7,935 nucleotides of DNA from Chitinophagaceae bacterium. Lineage in GTDB: Bacteria; Bacteroidota; Bacteroidia; Chitinophagales; Chitinophagaceae. Numbering within the stretch: the first letter of the stretch is position 1; the number at the start of each line of letters is the position of its first letter. The notes beneath the pieces were generated by a model. It was given only the letters and a program-made list of their open reading frames with translations, ran no database searches and was not told the origin of the DNA. The translations under genes were made by a program, and so were the position numbers. Below are positions 1-4,579 of this stretch, in pieces. The stretch spans positions 34,542 through 42,476 of the forward strand of contig DMPB01000212.1 of the NCBI GenBank assembly GCA_003456175.1, written 5' to 3'.

Positions 1-702
1 TATCCTGGTGACGTATTCTACTTGCACAGCCGTTTGTTAGAGCGTGCTGCAAAAGTGATAGCAAACGATGATATTGCTAAGAATATGAACGATTTGCCAG
101 CGAGCATCAAGCATATGGTGAAAGGTGGTGGTAGCTTAACAGCTTTACCAATCATTGAAACACAAGCTGGTGATGTATCGGCCTACATTCCAACGAACGT
201 AATTTCAATTACCGATGGTCAGATATTCTTAGAAGGTAACTTGTTTAACGCAGGTATTCGTCCGGCTATTAACGTGGGTATTTCTGTAAGCCGTGTGGGT
301 GGTAATGCTCAGATTAAGAGTATGAAAAAAGTAGCTGGTACCTTAAAGCTCGACCAAGCTTTGTACCGCGAACTTGAAGCGTTCTCTAAATTTGGTGGCG
401 ATTTAGATGCTGCTACTAAGAGCGTATTAGACAAGGGTGCTCGTAACGTAGAAATTTTGAAGCAAGCTCAATATTCTCCATTAACTGTAGAAAAGCAGGT
501 AGCTATCATCTACTTAGGTACACAAGGTTTGTTGAAAGAAGTTGCAGTTAAAAACGTAAAAGCTTTCGAAGAACATTTCTTAACTGAAATGCAAAACAAA
601 TTACCTGATGTATTAGTAGAGTTCAAAAAAGGTAACTTACCTGAAGATGGCTTGAAGAAGATGGTAGACATGGCTAAGAGCATTATGCCACAGTACAAGT
701 AA
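1..702 (+). CDS. atpA: F0F1 ATP synthase subunit alpha, C-terminal part (5' end outside window)
   Basis: Alpha subunit of the F1 catalytic head of ATP synthase, a cytoplasmic-face complex that couples proton (or sodium) flow to ATP synthesis. The reading frame is open from base 1, beginning [16 protein letters not shown], so the 5' portion lies upstream. The visible 233 residues cover the end of the nucleotide-binding domain and the C-terminal helical domain. Diagnostic stretches are [30 protein letters not shown] and [20 protein letters not shown]. The Arg of SVSRVGG (residue 98 of the fragment) is the conserved alpha-subunit arginine that reaches into the catalytic site. The insertion around [19 protein letters not shown] is, from memory, typical of Bacteroidota AtpA. 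The gene ends in SIMPQYK-TAA. No atpG follows on this strand; a terminator hairpin comes next, so atpA seems to be the last gene of its operon here. Identity is very secure. Confidence 0.98.
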   Translation, partial: YPGDVFYLHSRLLERAAKVIANDDIAKNMNDLPASIKHMVKGGGSLTALPIIETQAGDVSAYIPTNVISITDGQIFLEGNLFNAGIRPAINVGISVSRVGGNAQIKSMKKVAGTLKLDQALYRELEAFSKFGGDLDAATKSVLDKGARNVEILKQAQYSPLTVEKQVAIIYLGTQGLLKEVAVKNVKAFEEHFLTEMQNKLPDVLVEFKKGNLPEDGLKKMVDMAKSIMPQYK

Positions 703-710
703 GTACGCAA

Positions 711-730
711 CATTTACCGTAAGGTAACAT
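711..730 (+). repeat. Recurrent dyad word, copy 1 (CATTTACCGTAAGGTAACAT)
   Basis: This copy starts 9 bases after the atpA stop. It contains the dyad TTACC-GTAA-GGTAA. The 16-mer CATTTACCGTAAGGTA recurs exactly at 6027-6042, and close or inverted copies occur at 769-782, 1808-1819, 3574-3591, 3646-3661 and 6724-6738. Function is unknown; it may be the outer stem of the atpA terminator or a genome-wide repeated word. Confidence 0.6.
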
Positions 731-737
731 ACATAAT

Positions 738-763
738 AAAGCCCAATCTATTGATTGGGCTTT
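738..763. terminator. Intrinsic hairpin terminator shared by atpA and the convergent dinB-like gene
   Basis: A perfect 11-bp stem, AAAGCCCAATC (738-748) with GATTGGGCTTT (753-763), closes a TATT loop. On the plus strand the stem ends in TTT followed by ATGTTTT. On the minus strand it also ends in T-rich sequence, so it can serve both converging transcripts: atpA from the left and mgsA-dinB from the right. The T-tracts are short and interrupted, so efficiency is uncertain, but the stem and its position between two convergent stops make the call strong. Confidence 0.85.
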
Positions 764-768
764 ATGTT

Positions 769-782
769 TTACTTACGTAAAT
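769..782 (-). repeat. Recurrent dyad word, inverted variant copy (TTACTTACGTAAAT)
   Basis: Its reverse complement, ATTTACGTAAGTAA, is the word at 711-726 with one C and one G missing (ATTTAC-GTAAG-TAA). It lies just beyond the hairpin at 738-763 and faces copy 1, so the hairpin is bracketed by an inverted pair. The core TTACGTAA (773-780) is a perfect palindrome. Thirteen bases, TACTTACGTAAAT, recur at 1807-1819. Confidence 0.5.
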
Positions 783-798
783 GAAATGCCATTTGCAG

Positions 799-1284
799 CT
801 ATAACCTAGCGTAGGTAATGAAGTCGGTACTACTAACATCGGTAAAGCCTACATTTCTAAACATTGTTACCAGTTGCCCGCGGTGATACGTTGCATGGTT
901 CATTACGTGCATCACCACTTTGTACAATTCTGTTTGAAACGTTTCGCCTTTCAGATTTTGATACACTAATGGTTGCATGAGTCCGGTGATATCATTGTTT
1001 TTCACAAAGGCAATCCAGTTCGTAGTTTGTTGCAACCAAAATTGTTGAATTGTTGCTGTTGCTGTATCGGTGGTAACGCCCTCTTGCCAAATGCTGTTAC
1101 CAGCAACACGTTGCAGCCAATTGTATTCGGCGTTGGCCATATGTGTAATAGTACTAATAAGCGTATTAAAACTACTTATTTGTTGTTGGTGTTGTTGTTC
1201 GGGTGTACAGCGTAGCATCCAGTCACATACTTTTTCAGTAGCCCAGTGATGGTATTCTGTAAGTTGTGTAAGTAATGTTTTCAT
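799..1284 (-). CDS. DinB/YfiT-like putative metal-dependent protein
   Basis: A 161-residue protein of the DinB/YfiT four-helix-bundle fold, a family that includes thiol-dependent transferases and many uncharacterised cytoplasmic metal proteins. Length is typical of the family. The opening helix contains YHHWATEKVCDWM. The probable metal triad is H48 (in TITHMANAEYNWL) together with H130 and H134 (in HVMNHATYHRGQL), matching the family pattern of one early His plus a late HxxxH. No signal peptide is visible. The start ATG (1284-1282) lies 16 bases beyond the mgsA stop on the same strand, so the two are probably co-transcribed. There is no Shine-Dalgarno site, as expected for Bacteroidota. The substrate cannot be inferred. 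A DNA-damage role should not be assumed from the name. Confidence 0.88.
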   Translation of the reverse strand: MKTLLTQLTEYHHWATEKVCDWMLRCTPEQQHQQQISSFNTLISTITHMANAEYNWLQRVAGNSIWQEGVTTDTATATIQQFWLQQTTNWIAFVKNNDITGLMQPLVYQNLKGETFQTELYKVVMHVMNHATYHRGQLVTMFRNVGFTDVSSTDFITYARL

Positions 1285-1300
1285 GTTTCAAGAGCAAAAA

Positions 1301-1783
1301 CTATGGTTTAATATCGTGAATGTTGCGGTTAAGGTAATTGCTGTAATCTGGCACTACAGCTTCATAGGGTTGGTGCATGAAAGGACTTGTGATGATAAAA
1401 TCGGCCGTTGCACGGTCGCAAGCCATGGGAATATTCCATAATACAGCGAGCCTTAGTAGTGCTTTTACATCGCTATCGTGGGGTTGTGCACTAAGCGGAT
1501 CCCAGAAAAAAATAATCATATCTAAATCGCCAGTAGCAATTAACGCACCAATTTGTTGATCGCCACCCAACGGACCACTGAGTAAGCGTTCTACAGGGGT
1601 TTCTAATGTTTCTTGTAAGAGCTTGCCAGTAGTGCCTGTGGCCAGTAATTTGTGTTTAGAGAGCACAGCTTTGTTATAGCGTGCCCAATCAATCAAATCA
1701 TCTTTTTTATGGTCGTGCGCTACAAGAGCAATGGTTTTAATAGCACCGAGCTGTTTTACCTGAGGGTTATTGCCATAATTCAT
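1301..1783 (-). CDS. mgsA: Methylglyoxal synthase
   Basis: Converts dihydroxyacetone phosphate to methylglyoxal and phosphate in the cytoplasm, a bypass of lower glycolysis used when phosphate is short or sugar phosphates accumulate. The 160-residue length is close to E. coli MgsA (about 152). Visible signatures in order are [10 protein letters not shown] (H23, D24), the phosphate-binding ATGTTG (49-53), [12 protein letters not shown] with D75 (equivalent to catalytic Asp71 of E. coli), [20 protein letters not shown] with H102 and D105 (equivalents of His98 and Asp101), and a DRATADFII segment. All key residues are present, so it should be active. It is the first gene of a minus-strand pair with the DinB-like gene. 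On the minus strand, TATCTTTC at 1795-1788 resembles a Bacteroidota -7 element and would imply a very short leader, but this is weak. Confidence 0.97.
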   Translation of the reverse strand: MNYGNNPQVKQLGAIKTIALVAHDHKKDDLIDWARYNKAVLSKHKLLATGTTGKLLQETLETPVERLLSGPLGGDQQIGALIATGDLDMIIFFWDPLSAQPHDSDVKALLRLAVLWNIPMACDRATADFIITSPFMHQPYEAVVPDYSNYLNRNIHDIKP

Positions 1784-1807
1784 GTGGGAAAGATAATGAA
1801 ATGGAAT

Positions 1808-1819
1808 ACTTACGTAAAT
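1808..1819 (-). repeat. Recurrent dyad word, short variant upstream of mgsA (ACTTACGTAAAT)
   Basis: Same short form as 769-782 (TACTTACGTAAAT shared, TTACGTAA palindrome at 1810-1817). It lies 25 bases upstream of the mgsA start codon in the divergent region between mgsA and the small membrane-protein gene, not at a terminator. It could be a protein-binding site or another scattered copy of the word. Confidence 0.4.
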
Positions 1820-1909
1820 ACATTTTGTTTAAGCTTCATTTAAGGTTTTGTAGAAGGTTAAAATATAGCGGTATCGGATATTGCAAAACAATTAATGTCA
1901 ATGAAACGT

Positions 1910-1917
1910 TAAGTTTG
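1910..1917 (+). promoter_or_regulatory. Bacteroidota -7-like promoter element (TAAGTTTG)
   Basis: Exact match to the TAnnTTTG -7 consensus of the Bacteroidota primary sigma factor. It would place transcription start near 1923, about 20 bases before ATG 1945. No clear TTTG -33 element is seen at the usual 19-21 base spacing, so the call rests on the -7 box and its position. Confidence 0.4.
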
Positions 1918-1944
1918 CCATTACCCCAAAAGAATCGTGTTAGC

Positions 1945-2187
1945 ATGTACAAAAAAGCATTACGCAGCATAGAGGCAACCATAGGTTTCTGCTTGTTACT
2001 ATTGTTGTTGTTACCCTTCGAGGATATGCCATTACCATTCCACCTCGTTTCAGGCGTAGTGGCGAGAGTATTCTTATTTTTCATAACAGGCTTTATGGCT
2101 TACAAGCTACTTACTGGCAAGCCCGATTTTTTACGATTATATCGAAAAATTAGTCGGCGTAACCGAGTAAGGCGTAGAGGTTACTGA
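1945..2187 (+). CDS. Small two-helix membrane protein, unknown function
   Basis: An 80-residue protein not recognised as any named family. Two hydrophobic segments, residues about 11-24 (ATIGFCLLLLLLLP) and 34-54 (LVSGVVARVFLFFITGFMAYK), are joined by a short loop with FEDMPLP. Both ends are basic (MYKKALR and a very basic tail, RLYRKISRRNRVRRRGY), which predicts an inner-membrane hairpin with both termini in the cytoplasm. The frame is open back to an ATG at 1801. ATG 1945 is preferred because it follows a TAAGTTTG box by a normal distance, and because the upstream extension is not hydrophobic-patterned and would begin only 17 bases from the divergent mgsA start. It could be longer (128 aa) if the 1801 start is used. 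Confidence 0.6.
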   Translation: MYKKALRSIEATIGFCLLLLLLLPFEDMPLPFHLVSGVVARVFLFFITGFMAYKLLTGKPDFLRLYRKISRRNRVRRRGY

Positions 2188-2252
2188 TTTTGTAAAGCTT
2201 AATTAGCATGAGCTATCAACAAACTGTTTAACTTTACCACAAACCCCCGTAT

Positions 2253-2333
2253 ATGAAGTCTTTGCACTTAACAAGGCAAGACGTGTTCTTTTGGTTGATG
2301 ATGGCCACATTATTGTATGCCATTATAGGTTAG
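2253..2333 (+). CDS. Possible 26-aa single-helix membrane peptide
   Basis: ATG to TAG frame of 26 codons. The N-terminus is polar and basic (MKSLHLTRQD), followed by an almost wholly hydrophobic stretch (VFFWLMMATLLYAIIG), which is the pattern of a small single-pass membrane peptide. It is preceded by an A/C-rich G-poor leader (CCACAAACCCCC) like those of other genes here, and by TAACTTTA (2229-2236), a one-off match to the -7 box. It lies between the 80-aa membrane protein and the aminotransferase on the same strand. Short frames arise easily by chance, so this is a candidate only. No family is recognised. Confidence 0.35.
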   Translation: MKSLHLTRQDVFFWLMMATLLYAIIG

Positions 2334-2371
2334 AAAGAGCGAAACGATTGTTCACTTGCCCCCAAGAAGCT

Positions 2372-2415
2372 ACTGCTCACCACCTATCTTTGAAAAAAAT
2401 AGATATGTGAGCAGT
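2372..2415. promoter_or_regulatory. 9-bp inverted repeat around the aminotransferase promoter box and start
   Basis: ACTGCTCAC (2372-2380) and GTGAGCAGT (2407-2415) are perfect reverse complements separated by 26 bases. The spacer contains TATCTTTG (2385-2392), an exact TAnnTTTG -7 box, and the right arm contains the likely GTG start codon. This could be a split operator around the promoter, or an RNA stem covering the start codon in longer transcripts. One 9-bp inverted repeat at this spacing is not very improbable by chance across the window. Confidence 0.35.
2385..2392 (+). promoter_or_regulatory. Bacteroidota -7-like promoter element (TATCTTTG) for the aminotransferase
   Basis: Exact TAnnTTTG match followed by an A-rich tract and, 14 bases later, GTG 2407. 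It supports starting the gene at 2407, since a frame beginning at TTG 2356 would have the promoter inside the coding sequence. No good -33 box is visible. Confidence 0.45.
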
Positions 2416-3564
2416 TTCATTTACAGTAAGTTACCACAAGTAGGCACTACCATTTTCACCGTAATGAGCCAACTAGCCGCTACACATAATGCGGTTAATT
2501 TAGGTCAGGGCTTCCCCGATTTTCCGATGAGTGCCGAACTCATAGCCTGTGTAACTAAAGCTATGCAAGATGGTGCCAACCAATACACCCACATGAACGG
2601 GCTGCCTTTGCTACGAGAACAGCTTTGCCAAAAAATGGAGCATTTGTATGGAACGCCTTTACATGCCAATGATCATATCACCATTACTCCGGGTGGTACG
2701 TATGCCATTTACACCGCTATTACTGCTTTGCTACAACCTGGCGATGAAGTAATTGTATTTGAGCCCTGCTACGATAGTTACTTACCTAATATCATCATCA
2801 ACGGTGGCATACCAGTTACCATAGCGTTGAACGCAAATGATTACAGCATTCCATGGGATGAGGTGAACGATAAGATTACTACTAAAACCAAACTTATCAT
2901 CATCAATTCGCCGCATAACCCAACGGGTGCAGTGTTGCAAGCAAGCGATTTGCAACAACTTGAAGCAATTGTAGCTCAAAAAGGCATATTTGTACTAAGC
3001 GATGAGGTGTATGAACACCTGATTTTCGATGGTATAGCACATCAATCAGTTTGTCGTTATCCTAACTTATTGCAGCATAGTATGGCTGTATTTTCTTTTG
3101 GTAAAACCTACCATTGTACGGGTTGGAAACTAGGTTATTGTATTTCTACCAATGAGCAGTGGATGCAAGAGTTTAGAAAAGTGCATCAGTTCAACGTGTT
3201 CAGCTGCAACACGCCAATGCAGGCAGGTTTAGCTGCTTATTTGCAACATCCCGATGCTTATTTAACGTTGGGCACGCAAATGCAAGCCCATAGAGATTAT
3301 TTTCAGCAGTTAATGCAAAGCACACCGTTGCAGGCATTACCTAGTTATGGCAGCTATTTTCAGTGTTATAGCTATGCCCATTTAAGTGATATGCCCGATA
3401 AAGAGGCTGCCGTGTATCTTACGGAGCAATATGGCGTTGCAACCATACCAGTATCTGCGTTTTATGCGAATGGCACCGATAATAAAGTGTTGCGCTTTTG
3501 CTTCGCAAAGCAGTTTGCTACGCTTGAACGTGCAGTAGCACGCCTGAACGACTTGCAGTTTTAA
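2407..3564 (+). CDS. ybdL: PLP-dependent methionine aminotransferase (YbdL family)
   Basis: Cytoplasmic fold-type I aminotransferase, 385 residues, close throughout to E. coli YbdL, which transaminates methionine and some aromatic amino acids to 2-oxo acids. Family landmarks are SKLPQVGTTIFTVMSQLA at the N-terminus, NLGQGFPDFP, SPHNPTGAVL (N171), LSDEVYEHLIF (D199 bonding the PLP ring nitrogen, Y202), SFGKTYHCTGWKLGYC with K233 as the PLP Schiff-base lysine, and LRFCFAKQ with R363 for the substrate carboxylate. GTG 2407 is chosen because the family begins just before SKLPQ and a -7 box lies directly upstream. The frame is open back to TTG 2356, and ATG 2464 would delete the conserved N-terminus. 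It is flanked by its own terminator and appears monocistronic. Exact substrate preference (methionine versus kynurenine or glutamine) cannot be fixed from sequence. Confidence 0.93.
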   Translation: MSSFIYSKLPQVGTTIFTVMSQLAATHNAVNLGQGFPDFPMSAELIACVTKAMQDGANQYTHMNGLPLLREQLCQKMEHLYGTPLHANDHITITPGGTYAIYTAITALLQPGDEVIVFEPCYDSYLPNIIINGGIPVTIALNANDYSIPWDEVNDKITTKTKLIIINSPHNPTGAVLQASDLQQLEAIVAQKGIFVLSDEVYEHLIFDGIAHQSVCRYPNLLQHSMAVFSFGKTYHCTGWKLGYCISTNEQWMQEFRKVHQFNVFSCNTPMQAGLAAYLQHPDAYLTLGTQMQAHRDYFQQLMQSTPLQALPSYGSYFQCYSYAHLSDMPDKEAAVYLTEQYGVATIPVSAFYANGTDNKVLRFCFAKQFATLERAVARLNDLQF

Positions 3565-3573
3565 GTGCGTCAG

Positions 3574-3591
3574 CATTTGCCGTAAGGCCAT
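3574..3591 (+). repeat. Recurrent dyad word, covarying variant (CATTTGCCGTAAGGCCAT)
   Basis: It starts 10 bases after the aminotransferase stop, matching the position of copy 1 after atpA. Relative to copy 1, both arms have changed together (ACC-GTAA-GGT becomes GCC-GTAA-GGC), so the dyad is preserved. Downstream bases are also alike (ATACATAA in both places). Confidence 0.55.
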
Positions 3592-3611
3592 TATACATAA
3601 CATGTACTACC

Positions 3612-3638
3612 AGCCGAAACCTGCCGTTTCGGCTTTTT
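3612..3638 (+). terminator. Intrinsic terminator of the aminotransferase gene
   Basis: Perfect 9-bp stem AGCCGAAAC (3612-3620) with GTTTCGGCT (3626-3634), loop CTGCC, followed by a T run through 3638. It is a classic rho-independent terminator 48 bases after the stop codon, enclosed by inverted copies of the recurrent word. Confidence 0.9.
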
Positions 3639-3645
3639 AATGCCT

Positions 3646-3661
3646 ATACCTTACGGTAAAT
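3646..3661 (-). repeat. Recurrent dyad word, inverted copy (ATACCTTACGGTAAAT)
   Basis: The reverse complement is ATTTACCGTAAGGTAT, 15 of 16 bases shared with copy 1. It faces the variant at 3574-3591 across the terminator. AGGCCATTA (3586-3594) and TAATGCCT (3638-3645) extend the potential outer pairing. Confidence 0.6.
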
Positions 3662-3796
3662 AATAACAATTACCGTTCATCAGCTTATTTTTCCGTTAGT
3701 GTATTCAATAGAACTGTGCTTTCTACATAACTAGTTGATAATCAAGTACTTACATTAAACCTAATACAGAATGAAACAAGCTACCATAAAAAAAAT

Positions 3797-3819
3797 GGTA
3801 CTATGTGTTGCATAGTACC
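3797..3819. promoter_or_regulatory. Palindrome overlapping the operon promoter, candidate repressor operator
   Basis: GGTACTATG (3797-3805) and CATAGTACC (3811-3819) are perfect 9-bp inverted arms around TGTTG. An overlapping inverted repeat, TACCAT (3782-3787) with ATGGTA (3795-3800), shares the left arm, giving three related half-sites. The palindrome covers the putative -33 element. A dimeric repressor bound here would block the promoter. The PadR protein encoded downstream is the obvious candidate, since PadR regulators often repress their own operons at palindromes containing ATG...CAT. The link to this PadR is inference. Confidence 0.55.
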
Positions 3820-3838
3820 TAAAAACTCCCCATCTTTG
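3807..3838 (+). promoter_or_regulatory. Bacteroidota-type promoter of the small protein-PadR-PspC operon
   Basis: GTTG (3807-3810) as -33, a 20-base spacer, then CATCTTTG (3831-3838) as -7, a seven-of-eight... more precisely a single-mismatch fit to TAnnTTTG at its first base. Spacing fits the Bacteroidota primary sigma pattern. Expected transcription start is near 3845, giving a leader of about 70 bases to ATG 3913. Confidence 0.55.
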
Positions 3839-3912
3839 TGTTGTCAAAGTAATCAAGCACTGATGAACGACAATAAACAATAACAACCCTAAACTTTTAA
3901 AAAATTATAGTT

Positions 3913-4110
3913 ATGAAACTCGGTAACAACAACAACAGCATTTTTTCAGTTTTAAGCAACAACAGCTTACAACAATTAACTACACAAGTAGCCGAAACCC
4001 TAGCTACCGATGTAATGGGTGCAAAGAAAATTTTTAGTGCTGCCGATTTGTGGAAAGTGCAGCGCATGCGTAGAGCTAGAAATACACGCCGTGAATTAGT
4101 GTTGGGCTAA
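3913..4110 (+). CDS. Small basic protein of unknown function, first gene of the PadR-PspC operon
   Basis: A 65-residue protein. The N-terminus is rich in Asn and Ser (MKLGNNNNSIFSVLSNNS), the middle looks helical (LQQLTTQVAETLATDVMG), and the C-terminal third carries FSAADLWKVQRMRRARNTRR, a strongly basic stretch with an aromatic lead-in. There is no signal peptide or membrane segment, so it is predicted to be cytoplasmic. Short Bacteroidota proteins ending in an F-[ST]-x-A-D-L-W-x-[IV]-Q-R-basic pattern seem familiar, but no function is known to me. It follows a promoter and a G-free leader (3870-3909) and lies 100 bases before padR with no terminator between, so it is probably co-transcribed. 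The basic tail could bind nucleic acid or acidic phospholipid; that is speculation. Confidence 0.75.
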   Translation: MKLGNNNNSIFSVLSNNSLQQLTTQVAETLATDVMGAKKIFSAADLWKVQRMRRARNTRRELVLG

Positions 4111-4210
4111 TACAAACCCTAAACCCTTAGAACAACACAACCAACCCTATCAACCACCATCACCTTAAAAACGCCGAAAGCGAAAGCAAGTAGGCACAAA
4201 ACTTCGAACC

Positions 4211-4546
4211 ATGGATATTCAGAACACACAAAGCCAAATGCGTAAAGGCGTGCTGGAGTTTTGTATCCTTTCTATCATACGCCAGGGCGAAGTATACCCA
4301 AGTGATATTGTAGATAAGATGAAAGCTGCCGACCTGAGCATTTTAGAAGGTACATTATACCCGTTGCTTACACGCCTCAAAAATGCCGAATTACTTACCT
4401 ACCGTTGGGTAGAAAGTAGCAGCGGCCCGCCACGTAAGTATTTTAGCATGACAGAAAAAGGACTTATCTTTTACGAAGAACTGCATGCTACCTGGAATGA
4501 ACTGGCTCAAGCCGTTCAAGCCCTTACACAACCTAACAACCCTTAA
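4211..4546 (+). CDS. PadR family transcriptional regulator
   Basis: A 111-residue winged-helix repressor of the short PadR type. The diagnostic core is MRKGVLEFCILSIIRQGEVYPSDI (helices 1-2), ILEGTLYPLLTRLKNAELL (recognition helix region, residues about 44-62) and the wing YRWVESSSGPPRKYFSMTEKG. It ends in a helix (EELHATWNELAQAVQALT) suited to dimerisation. Lipophilic effectors or cell-envelope stress often control PadR proteins. Here it sits between a small protein and a PspC membrane protein with only 33 G-free bases to the latter, so it very likely regulates this operon. The palindrome at 3797-3819 is its likely site. ATG 4211 follows a low-G leader and gives the normal family N-terminus. 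Confidence 0.95.
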   Translation: MDIQNTQSQMRKGVLEFCILSIIRQGEVYPSDIVDKMKAADLSILEGTLYPLLTRLKNAELLTYRWVESSSGPPRKYFSMTEKGLIFYEELHATWNELAQAVQALTQPNNP

Positions 4547-4579
4547 TCAACCTATACTACAACCTTTCAACTCTATTTT

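Larger units (their letters stand above)
3565..3912. other. 348-base gene-free regulatory stretch
   Basis: Contains, in order, a variant of the recurrent word (3574-3591), the aminotransferase terminator (3612-3638), an inverted copy of the word (3646-3661), about 120 bases of AT-rich sequence (3662-3781) in which I see nothing definite, a palindrome (3797-3819), a promoter (3807-3838) and a G-free leader (3870-3909). The only open frame of note is 14 codons (3771-3815), too short to support. No RNA gene or riboswitch was recognised. Confidence 0.6.

Noticed and set aside
973..1215. Plus-strand open frame opposite the DinB-like gene
   Set aside because: Shadow of the minus-strand gene; cysteine-rich low-complexity translation with no family resemblance.
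1801..1944. Longer start (ATG 1801) for the small two-helix membrane protein
   Set aside because: The extension begins 17 bases from the divergent mgsA start, overlaps the word at 1808 and precedes a good -7 box at 1910; ATG 1945 is more consistent, though 1801 is not excluded.
2356..2406. TTG 2356 start for the aminotransferase
   Set aside because: The added 17 residues do not match the family N-terminus, and the region contains the likely promoter box.
3771..3815. 14-codon frame beginning MKQATIKKMVLCVA before the PadR operon
   Set aside because: Very short, and it overlaps the palindrome and -33 element of the promoter, so it probably lies upstream of the transcription start.
4115..4130. 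Telomere-like CCCTAAACCCTTAG sequence
   Set aside because: Only one imperfect repeat unit pair within a generally A/C-rich leader; a compositional coincidence.
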